A program made the translations under genes and the position numbers. Under the pieces are notes generated by a model. The model saw nothing but the letters and a program-made list of their open reading frames with translations. It did not search any database and had not been told where the DNA came from. From Rhodobacteraceae bacterium HLUCCA12 (GTDB lineage Bacteria; Pseudomonadota; Alphaproteobacteria; Rhodobacterales; Rhodobacteraceae): a stretch of 64,000 bases of DNA. Below are positions 27,771-39,271 of the stretch, one piece after another (positions within the stretch are counted from its first letter, which is position 1; each line of letters opens with the position of its first letter). The stretch spans positions 124,001 to 188,000 of the forward strand of contig LJSV01000003.1 in NCBI GenBank assembly GCA_001314715.1, written 5' to 3'.

Positions 27771-28616
27771 ATGATGCTGAAGCAGTGGATCGCACCGCTT
27801 TGCCTTGTGGGCAGCGTGTTCCTGGCCGGTTGCGATCAAGGTCGCCATGAACAGACCGAACGCGCCATCGACGATGCCGAGTCGATCGACCAGGAAAACA
27901 TGGCCGAACTGATGCTGGCCGCCGGCAACCCGGAAGAGGCCGTGAGCTATTTCACCCGCGCCGTCGAGGAAAACCCCGACCGCATCGTCTTTCGCCGCGG
28001 CCTTGCGAAGTCCCTCGCGCGTTCGGGCCGCGCCGACGAGGCGATACCGATCTGGCAAGAGGTCATCGCCCATCCCGACGCGGAACTGGATGACCAAGTC
28101 GCACTGGCGGATGCCTATATCCGCACCAACGACTGGGATAAGGCGCGCGACACGCTTGATCAGATCCCGCCCACGCATGAGACCTATCAACGCTATCGGC
28201 TTGAGGCGATGGTCGCGGATTCGCGTGAGGAATGGGATCGCGCCGACAGCTTCTATGAGATCGCGGCCGAACTGACCGCGCGTCCGGCCGGGGTTTTGAA
28301 CAACTGGGGTTATTCACGCCTCACGCGCGGCGATCACTCTGGCGCCGAACGCCTGTTCACCGACGCCCTGCGTCACGACCCGACCCTGTTCACTGCCAAG
28401 AACAACCTTGTCCTGGCCCGCGCGGCGCAGCGCAATTACGAATTGCCGATGCTGCAGATGACCCAGACCGAACGCGCCGAACTGTTGCACACCATGGCAC
28501 TGGCGGCGATCCGTCAGGACGATGTCGCGGTCGGGCGCGGTCTGCTGGAAGATGCGATCGAAACCCATCCGCAGCATTTCGAGGCGGCGGTTCTGGCGCT
28601 CAGGGCCCTGCAATAG
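27771..28616 (+). CDS. Second TPR lipoprotein of the Tad locus
   Basis: The 281-residue protein carries a lipobox (LAGC, Cys near residue 21) and repeated TPR helices across most of its length (for example NPEEAVSYFTRAVEENPDR and GVLNNWGYSRLTRGDHSGAERLF). It is larger than the preceding TadD-like protein and could be the true TadD or a partner for the secretin. A second ATG directly after the first (27774) has better spacing to AAGGA. Confidence 0.75.
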   Translation: MMLKQWIAPLCLVGSVFLAGCDQGRHEQTERAIDDAESIDQENMAELMLAAGNPEEAVSYFTRAVEENPDRIVFRRGLAKSLARSGRADEAIPIWQEVIAHPDAELDDQVALADAYIRTNDWDKARDTLDQIPPTHETYQRYRLEAMVADSREEWDRADSFYEIAAELTARPAGVLNNWGYSRLTRGDHSGAERLFTDALRHDPTLFTAKNNLVLARAAQRNYELPMLQMTQTERAELLHTMALAAIRQDDVAVGRGLLEDAIETHPQHFEAAVLALRALQ

Positions 28617-28626
28617 GAATACGGGC

Positions 28627-29124
28627 ATGATGGCGCAATCCGCAGATGCCGCCCTATGGCTGCTGGTCTTTTCGGCCCCGCCCGCGCTTTGGGTGGCCTT
28701 CAGCGACCTGCGGGCGATGCGCATTCCCAACAAGGCCGTCGTGGCGCTGATCGGCGTCTATGCGGTGGTGGGGCTGATCGCACTTCCGCTGCCGGATTGG
28801 GGCTGGTCCTGGCTGAATTTCGTGGTCGTTCTGGCGATCGGCTTCGTGCTCAGCCTGACTGGCGGGTTCGGCGCGGGGGACGCCAAGTTCGCGGCGGCGA
28901 TGGCGCCCTTTGTCGCCTTGGGCGATCTGCACCTGTTCATGGTGCTTCTGGCGGCGGTCCTGCTGTCGGCCTTTGTAGCCCATCGCCTGTTTCGTCTGAT
29001 CCCGGCCGTGCGCCGCGCCACCCCCGGCTGGGCAAGCTGGCAGCGCCGGGAATTCCCGATGGGATTGGCCCTGGGGCCGGCCCTGATCTTCTATCTCGGA
29101 CTGGCCGCGCTTTACGGCCAGTAA
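28627..29124 (+). CDS. cpaA: Prepilin peptidase CpaA/TadV
   Basis: This membrane aspartyl protease removes the leader of the Flp pilin. The 165-residue protein has about five or six transmembrane helices. The two catalytic Asp residues lie in FSDLRAMRIPN (near residue 27) and in the GxGD motif GGFGAGDAKF (about residue 82). It lacks the methylase domain of larger PilD enzymes, as is normal for Tad peptidases. It starts 10 bp after the TPR lipoprotein gene. Confidence 0.93.
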   Translation: MMAQSADAALWLLVFSAPPALWVAFSDLRAMRIPNKAVVALIGVYAVVGLIALPLPDWGWSWLNFVVVLAIGFVLSLTGGFGAGDAKFAAAMAPFVALGDLHLFMVLLAAVLLSAFVAHRLFRLIPAVRRATPGWASWQRREFPMGLALGPALIFYLGLAALYGQ

Positions 29125-29145
29125 CCCAGAAAAGCGGAAAGACCG

Positions 29146-30465
29146 ATGACCCAGACCACCGCCGAATCCCGCATCCAGCCCCCCGCGCAGCCCGCATCGT
29201 TGGCCGATACGGGCCTGCCGATGACGCTGATGCGCGACATCCTTCTCAAGACCATGTTGCGCATGTCGCTCAATCATGTGTCGGCGCTGTCGTCGGTGGT
29301 CTGCCTGCCCTTCGCGCAGGTGCAGCAGTTGATCGACGACGCCCGCGGCGAGCGCCTGGTCGAGGCGATGGGTACCATGCAGGCGGGCAGCACCAGTTCC
29401 GAGATGGGCTATCAGTTGACCGATGCCGGCCGCGCGCAGGCCCATCGCGCGCTGGAACAATCCGAGTATTTCGGCGCCATGCCGGTCCCGATGGAGGATT
29501 ACGCCAAACAGGTGCGCCGCCAGTCGATCCGCAAGATCAAGATCTCGCGCGAGCGGTTGCAGCAATCCATGGGCGACCTGATCTTGCCCCCGAACCTGAT
29601 GGCCGACCTCGGCCCGGCGGTGACCTCGGGCCGCTCGATCCTGTTTTATGGCCCGCCGGGCAATGGCAAATCGTCCATCTCGAACGGCATTCGCGATGCT
29701 CTGGGCGATCAGATCTATGTGCCGCGTGCCGTCGTGCATTCCAGTCAGGTGATCTCGGTCTATGACCCGATCGTGCACAGCCGCGCGGCGGTGCCCGAAA
29801 GCGGCGGAAGCCAGTTGCGACTGAGCGGGCAGCGCTTTGACCAGCGCTATGTCCTGTGCGAGCGTCCCACGGTCGTGACCGGCGGTGAATTGATGCTGGA
29901 AATGCTGGAACTGAAGTATAACGCCGTGTCGCGCACCTATCAGGCCCCCTTGCAATTCAAGTCCATGGGGGGCGTGTTCATCGTTGACGACCTTGGCCGC
30001 CAGGAAGAGCCGCCACAAGCACTGATCAACCGCTGGATCGTGCCGCTTGAAATGAACTACGACATCCTGTCCCTTCAATCGGGCGAGAAGATCATCGTGC
30101 CGTTCGATACGCTGGTGATCTTTTCGACCAACTTCCACCCCAACAAGATCTTCGACCAGGCGGCATTGCGGCGCATCTTCTACAAGATCAAGATCGACGG
30201 GCCGTCCCAGGCCGATTTCCTCAAGATCTTCGCGCTGGTCGCGCGCAAGCGGCAGATGCCGCTCAATGCCGAGGCCCTGAACTATCTGTTGCAGGAAAAA
30301 TACCCGGCCATCGACAATATCTATGCCAATTACCAGCCCGTGTTCCTGATCGACCAGATGATCTCAATCTGTGAATTCGAGGGAAAGCCCTATCACATGA
30401 GCCCCGAACTGATGGAACGGGCCTGGGCCAACATGTTCGTGCACGACGAGGAAATCGTCAACTGA
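29146..30465 (+). CDS. AAA ATPase associated with the Tad locus
   Basis: The 439-residue protein has an N-terminal part of about 140 residues that looks like a winged helix (MRDILLKTMLRM through GYQLTDAGRAQAH) and an AAA domain with Walker A GPPGNGKS (169-176) and Walker B-like GGVFIVDDLGRQEEPPQ. An arginine-bearing stretch RRIFYKIKIDGPSQ and a C-terminal helical lid follow. Relatives sit at the end of Tad clusters in many alphaproteobacteria, so a chaperone-like role in pilus assembly is plausible, but its function has not been shown to my knowledge. It starts 21 bp after cpaA. Confidence 0.8.
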   Translation: MTQTTAESRIQPPAQPASLADTGLPMTLMRDILLKTMLRMSLNHVSALSSVVCLPFAQVQQLIDDARGERLVEAMGTMQAGSTSSEMGYQLTDAGRAQAHRALEQSEYFGAMPVPMEDYAKQVRRQSIRKIKISRERLQQSMGDLILPPNLMADLGPAVTSGRSILFYGPPGNGKSSISNGIRDALGDQIYVPRAVVHSSQVISVYDPIVHSRAAVPESGGSQLRLSGQRFDQRYVLCERPTVVTGGELMLEMLELKYNAVSRTYQAPLQFKSMGGVFIVDDLGRQEEPPQALINRWIVPLEMNYDILSLQSGEKIIVPFDTLVIFSTNFHPNKIFDQAALRRIFYKIKIDGPSQADFLKIFALVARKRQMPLNAEALNYLLQEKYPAIDNIYANYQPVFLIDQMISICEFEGKPYHMSPELMERAWANMFVHDEEIVN

Positions 30466-30559
30466 GGCCCTGGCGCCGTAACGTCACGTGCGACGGGGCT
30501 TTGTTGTGCCGGCTGCATGGCCCTAGACTGGCGACGACATCCATCGCCGAGGTTTCGTG

Positions 30560-30991
30560 ATGACTGCCCCGCCGCCCCCGATCGTGCCGCATGTCCAGGA
30601 CAGTTTCGTCCGGCAATCCATGATGCGGACGATCGAGGCGACGCTTCTGGCCGCCGCCGACGGCATCTGCGTGATCCGTGCCCCCATCGGGCCGGGCATG
30701 CGGCAGCAGCATGGGGCCGGCCATGCCGGGCTGGCCTTCACGCTGGGCGATACGGCCGCGGGCTATGCCGCCCTCAGCCTGCTGCCGCCCGAGCGCGAGG
30801 TGATGACCGCCGAGATCAAGATCAATCTTCTGGCGCCCGCGATCGGCGACTGGCTGGAAGCACGCGGCGAGGTGATCCGCGCGGGCCGCCGCCTGATCGT
30901 GATCCGCGCCGACGTCTGGGCGCTAAACGGCGACCAGCGAAAAGGCATCGCGCTGATGCAGGGCACCATGATCCCGGTCGATCCGGCCTGA
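30560..30991 (+). CDS. PaaI-like hotdog thioesterase
   Basis: The 143-residue protein has the hotdog thioesterase pattern: a His-Gly turn (QHGAGHAGLAFTLGDTAAG), the strand TAEIKINLLAPAIG and a VIRAGRRLIVIRADV hairpin. It would hydrolyse an acyl-CoA thioester in the cytoplasm; the acyl group is unknown. GAGG is correctly spaced for the ATG at 30560, so the GTG three bases earlier is less likely. It is convergent with folD across 25 bp. Confidence 0.85.
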   Translation: MTAPPPPIVPHVQDSFVRQSMMRTIEATLLAAADGICVIRAPIGPGMRQQHGAGHAGLAFTLGDTAAGYAALSLLPPEREVMTAEIKINLLAPAIGDWLEARGEVIRAGRRLIVIRADVWALNGDQRKGIALMQGTMIPVDPA

Positions 30992-31016
30992 CCCGGCTGT
31001 CCTTGCCGGCACGTGA

Positions 31017-31907
31017 TCAGGCGGTCAGCCCCTCGGGCTCGGCCAGTCCGTTGGCGCGGCAGGCCGCCGTCAGCGTGTTGGCCAGAAGGCAGGCAATGGT
31101 CATGGGTCCGACCCCGCCGGGCACCGGCGTGATCGCCCCGGCCACCGCCGCGACGCTGTCGAAATCGACATCGCCCACGAGCCGGGTCTTGCCGTCACGC
31201 TCGATCCGGTTGATCCCCACGTCGATCACCGTCGCCCCCGGCTTGACCCAGTCGCCCGAGATCATCTCGGGCCGACCCACGGCGGCCACCAGGATATCGG
31301 CGCGGCGGCAGACCGCCGGCAGATCGCGGGTACGGCTGTGGGCGATGGTGACGGTGCAACTGTCCCCCAACAGCAGTTGTGCCATCGGCTTGCCGACGAT
31401 GTTCGAGCGGCCCAGAACCACGGCCTCCATCCCGGACAGGCTGCCATGGTGATCGCGCAGCATCATCAGGCATCCCAGCGGTGTGCAGGGCACCATCGCC
31501 TTTTGTCCGGTGCCCAAAAGCCCGACATTGGAAATGTGAAAGCCATCGACATCCTTGGCCGGGTCGATCGCGTTGATCACCAGATCGGCATTGACATGAG
31601 GTGGCAGGGGCAACTGCACCAGAATGCCGTGAACTTCCGGGTCGGCATTCAGTTTTTCGATCAGCGCAAGAAGCTGGGTCTCGGATGTCTCCACCGGCAG
31701 GCGATGTTCGAAAGATTTCATTCCGGCCTCGATGGTCTGTTTGCCCTTCGAGCGCACATAGACCTGACTTGCCGGATCCTCGCCCACAAGAACCACAGCC
31801 AGACCGGGCACCAGCCCATGATCGCGCCGCAGCGATGTCACCTGCTCGCCGATGCGCGCGCGCAGGCGCGCGGCGAATGCCTTGCCGTCGATGATGGTTG
31901 CCGCCAT
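31017..31907 (-). CDS. folD: Bifunctional methylene-THF dehydrogenase / cyclohydrolase
   Basis: FolD interconverts methylene-, methenyl- and formyl-tetrahydrofolate. The 296-residue protein shows the family motifs [15 protein letters not shown] with the catalytic Lys, [12 protein letters not shown], the NADP-site stretch [16 protein letters not shown], and the C-terminal [12 protein letters not shown]. It follows fhs in the same direction, so the two consecutive one-carbon steps are encoded together. A 118-bp gap with a long hairpin separates them. Confidence 0.97.
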   Translation of the reverse strand: MAATIIDGKAFAARLRARIGEQVTSLRRDHGLVPGLAVVLVGEDPASQVYVRSKGKQTIEAGMKSFEHRLPVETSETQLLALIEKLNADPEVHGILVQLPLPPHVNADLVINAIDPAKDVDGFHISNVGLLGTGQKAMVPCTPLGCLMMLRDHHGSLSGMEAVVLGRSNIVGKPMAQLLLGDSCTVTIAHSRTRDLPAVCRRADILVAAVGRPEMISGDWVKPGATVIDVGINRIERDGKTRLVGDVDFDSVAAVAGAITPVPGGVGPMTIACLLANTLTAACRANGLAEPEGLTA

Positions 31908-31982
31908 GTCTGCCTCCTGAGCTGTGCCTTGGCCCGCGTGTCATGCCCCGGTCGCCTTGCCCCTGCAAGGGGCCAGGGCGAC

Positions 31983-32015
31983 GCGCCGGGCGGGGTTCGA
32001 TGCCCCGCCCGGCGC
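31983..32015 (-). terminator. Long hairpin between fhs and folD
   Basis: Positions 31983-31995 and 32003-32015 form a perfect 13-bp G+C stem (starting GCGCCGGG) around a 7-nt loop. There is no T-run, so it may reduce read-through from fhs to folD or stabilise the fhs transcript end. Confidence 0.6.
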
Positions 32016-32025
32016 ACGCCCGTCG

Positions 32026-33702
32026 TCAGAACAAGCCCTCGACGAATCCGGCCTCGCTGATGCGGATGGTTTCGGCGGCAGGGCTGCGCGGCAGGCCCGG
32101 CATGGTCATGATCTCACCGCAGATCACCACGATGAAGCCCGCCCCGGCCGACAACCGCACTTCGCGTATCGGCACCGAATGCCCGGTCGGCGCGCCGCGC
32201 AGGTTCGGGTCGGTGGAAAAGCTGTATTGCGTCTTGGCCATACAGACTGGCAAGTGCCCGTACCCGGCCGCCTCCCAGGCCTTCAACTGATCGCGGATCG
32301 TCTTGTCGGCCAGCACGTCATCGGCGTGGTAGATGCGCTTGGCGATGGTTTCGATCTTCTGGAACAGGCCCATGTCGTCGGGATAGAGCGGCGCAAAGGT
32401 GCCAGCCTCCGAATCCGCCATCTGCACGACCTTGTGGGCCAGTTCCTCGACCCCGGCGCTGCCCAAGGCCCAGTGCCGGCACACGATCGCCTCGGCGCCC
32501 TGGCTGGCGACATAGTCCTGCACCGCCCTGATCTCGGCCTCGGTATCGGTGTGGAAATGGTTCACGGCGACGACGACCGGCACGCCGAAGCCTTTCACAT
32601 TGGCGATATGGCGGCCAAGGTTGGGGCAGCCGCGTTCGACCGCCTCGACATCCTCGCCGCCCAGATCGGCCTTGGCCACGCCGCCATTCATCTTCATCGC
32701 CCGCACCGTGGCCACGATCACCGCCGCGGCCGGCGTCAGCCCGGCCTTGCGGCACTTGATGTCAAAGAACTTCTCGGCCCCCAGATCGGCACCGAACCCG
32801 GCTTCGGTTACGACATAGTCGCCCAGTTTCAGTGCCGTGCGCGTGGCGATGACCGAATTGCAGCCATGCGCGATATTGGCAAAGGGCCCCCCGTGCACGA
32901 AGGCCGGGTTGTTTTCCAGCGTCTGCACCAGGTTGGGCTGCATCGCATCGCGCAACAGCACGGTCATGGCGCCGTCGGCCTTCAGGTCACGGGCATGAAT
33001 CGGCGTCCGGTCGCGGCGATAAGCGACGACGATATCGCCCAGCCGGTTTTGCAGATCGTCCAGATCCCTGGCCAGGCACAGGATCGCCATGACCTCGGAG
33101 GCGACGGTGATGTCGAACCCGGTCTGGCGCGCGAAGCCGTTCGCCACGCCACCCAGCCCCACGACGATGTCGCGCAGCGCCCGGTCGTTCATGTCCATCA
33201 CCCGGCGCCAGACAATGCGGCGTTCGTCGATTTCCAGCGCGTTGCCCCAGTAGATGTGATTGTCGATCATCGCGCTGAGCAGGTTATGCGCGGCCGTGAT
33301 GGCGTGGAAATCGCCGGTGAAATGCAGGTTCATCTCTTCCATCGGCACGACCTGCGCGTGGCCGCCACCGGCCGCGCCGCCCTTCATGCCGAAATTGGGG
33401 CCCAGGCTGGCCTCGCGGATGCAGATCACCGCCTTCTTGCCGATCCGGTTCAGCCCGTCGCCCAGGCCCACGGTGGTCGTGGTCTTGCCCTCACCCGCGG
33501 GCGTCGGGTTGATCGCCGTGACCAGGATCAGCTTGCCATCGGGGCGATCATCGAGCGAGCGGATGAAATCCTGGCTTATCTTGGCCTTGTCATGGCCATA
33601 GGGCAGCAGATGATCTTGCGGAATACCCAGCCGATCGCCGATCTTCTGAATCGGCTGCTTTCGGGCTTCGCGGGCAATTTCGATATCGGTCTTAAAGGCC
33701 AT
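32026..33702 (-). CDS. fhs: Formate-tetrahydrofolate ligase
   Basis: The enzyme makes 10-formyl-THF from formate, THF and ATP. The 558-residue protein has the family length and motifs: [18 protein letters not shown] (ATP loop, about residues 67-84), [19 protein letters not shown], and [17 protein letters not shown] sits six bases before the ATG at 33702. Together with folD it can channel formate into the one-carbon pool, or run in reverse to oxidise methylene groups. Confidence 0.97.
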   Translation of the reverse strand: MAFKTDIEIAREARKQPIQKIGDRLGIPQDHLLPYGHDKAKISQDFIRSLDDRPDGKLILVTAINPTPAGEGKTTTTVGLGDGLNRIGKKAVICIREASLGPNFGMKGGAAGGGHAQVVPMEEMNLHFTGDFHAITAAHNLLSAMIDNHIYWGNALEIDERRIVWRRVMDMNDRALRDIVVGLGGVANGFARQTGFDITVASEVMAILCLARDLDDLQNRLGDIVVAYRRDRTPIHARDLKADGAMTVLLRDAMQPNLVQTLENNPAFVHGGPFANIAHGCNSVIATRTALKLGDYVVTEAGFGADLGAEKFFDIKCRKAGLTPAAAVIVATVRAMKMNGGVAKADLGGEDVEAVERGCPNLGRHIANVKGFGVPVVVAVNHFHTDTEAEIRAVQDYVASQGAEAIVCRHWALGSAGVEELAHKVVQMADSEAGTFAPLYPDDMGLFQKIETIAKRIYHADDVLADKTIRDQLKAWEAAGYGHLPVCMAKTQYSFSTDPNLRGAPTGHSVPIREVRLSAGAGFIVVICGEIMTMPGLPRSPAAETIRISEAGFVEGLF

Positions 33703-33891
33703 CACATGCTCCCTGTGGACTGGTTCACGGGCGCGCCCGCTCACCCACTGCATAGGACGGGATGGGCCGCGCCGGAAATTCGTTTGCGACCGATCTGTGC
33801 CGTTTTTCGGCGTTGCGGGTTTCGGATACGAAATGCGGTTCGCGTTTCGCAGCGCAGGTTGATCCGTCAAAGCGACCGGGAAGAAACGCGA

Positions 33892-33920
33892 ACGCCCCCG
33901 AAGCAGGGCTTCGGGGGCGT
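33892..33920 (-). terminator. Terminator after ftsH
   Basis: A perfect 13-bp stem (ACGCCCCCGAAGC, 33892-33904, with its complement at 33908-33920) has a 3-nt loop. It lies 20 bp beyond the ftsH stop, and on the minus strand a T/C-rich stretch follows. The rest of the 237-bp gap to fhs holds no gene. Confidence 0.75.
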
Positions 33921-33939
33921 GTGCGGGCACGGGATGCGT

Positions 33940-35859
<1,920 letters not shown>

Positions 35860-35928
35860 AAAGGCTCTCCCGGTCATTGGGGCCGCTTACGGCCGGTTGG
35901 GTCTAAAATAGTGATCAGCGGGGCGTAT

Positions 35929-37188
35929 TCAATGCGATAATGCCGATCCCGCCCGTCCCGTCACCACGGACCCGGCGGCGATGTGCCAGCCATTGCCCCA
36001 AAGTGCAAGCGGCGCGGCAATCAGCCGCGCCCCCTCCCAGACGCCCGGCATGGCCCTCAGCGCCGCCTCGGGCAGACCGGTTTCGCGCCAGTGCGGATGC
36101 AAGCCATCGCGAGCCTGGGCCGACAACTGGCGCAGACCGGCCGCGCCCAGAGCGCGCAATTCCAGCCCGCGGCCGTCGCCGGGACCTTGCGCGCTCCAGC
36201 GGCCATCCCACAGCGCATCGGCACGGACCCGGTGCCCGGACACCGCCCGATACTCGCGAAAAAGGCGCAAGACATCGCCCTGCGGGCGCAGAACGCAGCC
36301 CATGAAGGGGCCGCCCGCGCCCGCCTCGGCCCGTGCGATCCAGCGTTGCAGCGCCGCCAGGCGTGGCGGATGCCCGGCGCCGCTCATCCGTTCGAGCAGG
36401 CGGGCAAAGAACCGGTCGCGGATTTCCGGCTGAAGCGTCAGCGCGGCGCGCGCGATCCGCACGGTGCCGCGATCGTCCTCGGCATGGGCCGCCAGCGCCG
36501 CCTCGGTCTGCGCCTCCAGGGCGGCGCGCGCCCGTGCCATCCGGGCGGCCGTCGCCGCCAGCCCCGACGCCTCGATCCCCAGCGGCGCCAGCGCGGCCAG
36601 GGCCTTGCGCGCGCGGACGCGCTGGAACCGGGTATCGGCATTGGACGGATCGTCGCACCAGGCCAAGTCGCGGCCGCGCAGGTAATCGCGCAAGGCTTCG
36701 CGGCGCAACCCCAGGAACGGGCGCAGCCACACGATACCGGCATGGCGCTGCACCTCGGCCATGCCCGCCAACCCGTCCACGCCCGAGCCGCGCGCCAGCC
36801 GCATCAGCACGGTTTCCGCCTGATCGTCCAGCGTATGGCCCAGCAACACGGCCTCCAGCCCGGCCTGGCGCGCCCAGGCACCGATCAGCGCATGGCGCGC
36901 CCGGCGGGCCGCCTGTTGCAGGTTTCCCGCAGCCGTGTCGCCCGCCCAATGCAGGATGCGATGGGGCACGCCCAGCCGGGCGCAAAGCCGCGCAACCTGT
37001 TCGGCCTCGGCGCGCGCCTCGGGTCTTAACCCGTGATCCACCGTCACCGCCGCCACCGTCACCTCCGGCAGGTCGGTCGCCGCAACCAGAAGCGCCGTCG
37101 AATCGCCACCGCCCGACACCGCGACACCCAGCCGCGCGGGGGCGCCATGGCGGTCCAGACAGGCGGCGATCGCCTCGGCCACGCTCAT
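35929..37188 (-). CDS. tilS: tRNA(Ile)-lysidine synthetase
   Basis: TilS modifies the wobble C of tRNA-Ile(CAU) with lysine so that AUA is read as Ile. The 419-residue protein has the N-type ATP pyrophosphatase loop SGGGDST (about residues 25-31), the VDHGLRPEA and GHTLDDQAETVLMRL motifs, and WCDDPSNAD. The C-terminal domain is shorter and more diverged than in E. coli. It lies between pal and ftsH, a conserved order in alphaproteobacteria. Confidence 0.95.
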   Translation of the reverse strand: MSVAEAIAACLDRHGAPARLGVAVSGGGDSTALLVAATDLPEVTVAAVTVDHGLRPEARAEAEQVARLCARLGVPHRILHWAGDTAAGNLQQAARRARHALIGAWARQAGLEAVLLGHTLDDQAETVLMRLARGSGVDGLAGMAEVQRHAGIVWLRPFLGLRREALRDYLRGRDLAWCDDPSNADTRFQRVRARKALAALAPLGIEASGLAATAARMARARAALEAQTEAALAAHAEDDRGTVRIARAALTLQPEIRDRFFARLLERMSGAGHPPRLAALQRWIARAEAGAGGPFMGCVLRPQGDVLRLFREYRAVSGHRVRADALWDGRWSAQGPGDGRGLELRALGAAGLRQLSAQARDGLHPHWRETGLPEAALRAMPGVWEGARLIAAPLALWGNGWHIAAGSVVTGRAGSALSH

Positions 37189-37221
37189 GAACCGCGCCAG
37201 GCCACACGCGCGCCCGCCCTC

Positions 37222-37290
37222 TTCATCTTGCCGAAAATACGCTCGGGGGGTGAATTCGGCGCAGCCGAAGAGGGGGGCGGAAAGCCCCCC
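37222..37290 (+). repeat. Structured intergenic repeat, copy 2
   Basis: The core (37222-37242, beginning TTCATCTTGCC) is followed by a TTCGGC-GCA-GCCGAA hairpin (37255-37269) and a GGGGGGC-GGAAA-GCCCCCC hairpin (37272-37290). It fills the gap between the same-direction genes pal and tilS. The layout matches copies 1 and 5. Confidence 0.85.
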
Positions 37291-37318
37291 TGCCCCAGCA
37301 ACGCCGGGCGCGTGCCTC

Positions 37319-37822
37319 TCAGCGCGACACCACCGTCACGGCGCGGCGGTTCAGATCCCAGCAGCGCTGCTCGGCGCAGGCCTCGACCGGGCGTTCCTTG
37401 CCATAGCTGACGGTGCGGATGCGCGAGTCCTCGACGCCTTGTTCGACCAGGTATTCCTGCACCGAATTGGCGCGCCGCGCCCCCAATGCCACGTTGTATT
37501 CGCGGGTGCCGCGTTCATCGGCGTGCCCCTCGACCAGGATCGCGAACTGCGGGTTGCGGTTCAGCCATGACGCCTGATCGCGCAGGGTTTCGCGGGCCTC
37601 GTCGGACAGGTCGGTCTGATCGACGGTAAAGAACACGCGATCGCCGATCATTTCGTTGAAATGCGCGATCGAATCGGGATCGTTCGGATCGCCCAGCGCG
37701 GTCGATCCGATGGCGTCATCGCCGCCCCAGGCATCGGCATCTTCACCGCCGCCGCGCGGGTTGTTACAGGCCGCCAGGGCCAGGGCTGCGATCAACAGGA
37801 TTGCAGGTGTCAAAAGTCTCAT
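37319..37822 (-). CDS. pal: Peptidoglycan-associated lipoprotein Pal
   Basis: Pal ties the outer membrane to peptidoglycan and is pulled by the Tol motor during division. The 167-residue protein has a lipobox (LAAC, Cys 19), a Gly/Asp-rich linker, and an OmpA-like domain with EGHADERGTREYNVALGARRA. It is the last Tol-Pal gene; the gene usually found next (cpoB/ybgF) is missing here. A 108-bp gap separates it from tolB. Confidence 0.97.
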   Translation of the reverse strand: MRLLTPAILLIAALALAACNNPRGGGEDADAWGGDDAIGSTALGDPNDPDSIAHFNEMIGDRVFFTVDQTDLSDEARETLRDQASWLNRNPQFAILVEGHADERGTREYNVALGARRANSVQEYLVEQGVEDSRIRTVSYGKERPVEACAEQRCWDLNRRAVTVVSR

Positions 37823-37930
37823 CTGGACGTTCCTTCGTCAAAGGGTGTTGCGAAATGCCGCCGCGTGGCGACCAAGGTTAACAGACTTGCCCGGCGCGCC
37901 AAAACCGTGCCGGCGGGGATCATGCCTCGC

Positions 37931-39271
37931 TCATGGCAGGAGCGGCGACCACGATGGATCCGAGGCCGCGCCGGGCGTGGGCACGCGCCGCAGGTTGCGC
38001 CCGGTTATGTCCACCGAATACAGCGCCGGGTCGCCGCCCGCCTGCTCGCGGGTGAACATGATCACGCGGCCATTGGGCGCCCAGGTCGGACCCTCGTCCA
38101 GAAACGATGCGGTCAGCAGGCGCTCGTTCGAGCCGTCGGTGCGCATCACCCCGATATGAAAGCGACCGCCATGCGACTTGGTAAAGGCGATCAGGTCGCC
38201 GCGCGGCGACCAGACCGGCGTCGAATAGCGCCCCTGGCCAAAGCTGATACGCTCGGCCTCGCCGGTCTCGACCGACAGGATGTAAAGCTGCGATGTGCCC
38301 TCGCGGTCGCTTTCGAACACCAGCGACCGGCCATCGGGCGAAAAGCTGGGCGCGGTATCGATCGCCGCGTTGTCGGTCAGTTGCGTGCGCTGCCCGCTTT
38401 CCAGATCCAGCAGATAGAGATTGGTCTCGCCGGCCACCGACAGCGAATAGACGACCGATTGCCCGTCAGGCGAAAAGCGCGGTGCAAAGGTCATGGTGCC
38501 CGGCTGATCGCCGATCATCTCCCGCTCGCGGGTGGCGACATCCATCAGGTAGATGCGCGGGAAACCCGTCTCATACGAGGTGAACAGGATCCGGTCGCCC
38601 GTTGGCGAAAACCGCGGCGCAAAGGCCAGCGCCGAGCCGTCGGTAATGAAACGCACGTTCTCGCCGTCCTGGTCCATGATGGCGACCTGCTTGCGGCGCT
38701 CCTCGCGCGGGCCGGATTCGGCGATGAAGACCACGCGGCTGTCGAAATAGCCGCCCTCGCCGGTCAGGCGCGTATAGACCGCATCCGACACCCGATGCGC
38801 CATCCGCCGCCAGTTGTCGGCGCCGCCATCCAGTTGCAGCCCGTCGCCCAGTTGCTGGCCCGACACCACGTCGAACAGCCGGAACTTGACGGTGATGTTG
38901 TCTCCGTTCACCGCCACCGCCCCGGTGACAAGCGCCTCGGCATTGATGGCGCGCCAGTCCGAAAACTGAACCGGCGAATCGAAGCTGGTGATGCGTCCGA
39001 TATGGGCATCGGCGGGAATCTCGCGCAACAATCCCGTGCCGGAAAGGTTGCCGGCAACGACCCGCGCAATCGAGGCGGCATATTGCCGGCCGTTCGAATT
39101 CTCGGGCACGAAATCGGGGATCGCATAGGGCACGGGTTCGATCACGCCTTCGGTGATCTCGATTCGCAGTGGCCCGTCGTCTTGTGCCAGGGCAATGGCC
39201 GGGGCAACAAACAGCGCGGCCAGCGCCAGGATCAGGGCTCGAAACGGGGGTCTTGCGGTCAGGGCGGTCAT
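37931..39271 (-). CDS. tolB: Tol-Pal system beta-propeller protein TolB
   Basis: TolB is the periplasmic partner of Pal. The 446-residue protein has a signal peptide (cleavage after about ALA in PAIALAQDD), an N-terminal domain and a six-bladed propeller with repeated [11 protein letters not shown]- or [11 protein letters not shown]-type blades. The ATG at 39271 overlaps the tolA stop by 4 nt. An upstream in-frame ATG at 39319 was rejected because it lies within tolA and delays the signal peptide. Confidence 0.96.
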   Translation of the reverse strand: MTALTARPPFRALILALAALFVAPAIALAQDDGPLRIEITEGVIEPVPYAIPDFVPENSNGRQYAASIARVVAGNLSGTGLLREIPADAHIGRITSFDSPVQFSDWRAINAEALVTGAVAVNGDNITVKFRLFDVVSGQQLGDGLQLDGGADNWRRMAHRVSDAVYTRLTGEGGYFDSRVVFIAESGPREERRKQVAIMDQDGENVRFITDGSALAFAPRFSPTGDRILFTSYETGFPRIYLMDVATREREMIGDQPGTMTFAPRFSPDGQSVVYSLSVAGETNLYLLDLESGQRTQLTDNAAIDTAPSFSPDGRSLVFESDREGTSQLYILSVETGEAERISFGQGRYSTPVWSPRGDLIAFTKSHGGRFHIGVMRTDGSNERLLTASFLDEGPTWAPNGRVIMFTREQAGGDPALYSVDITGRNLRRVPTPGAASDPSWSPLLP

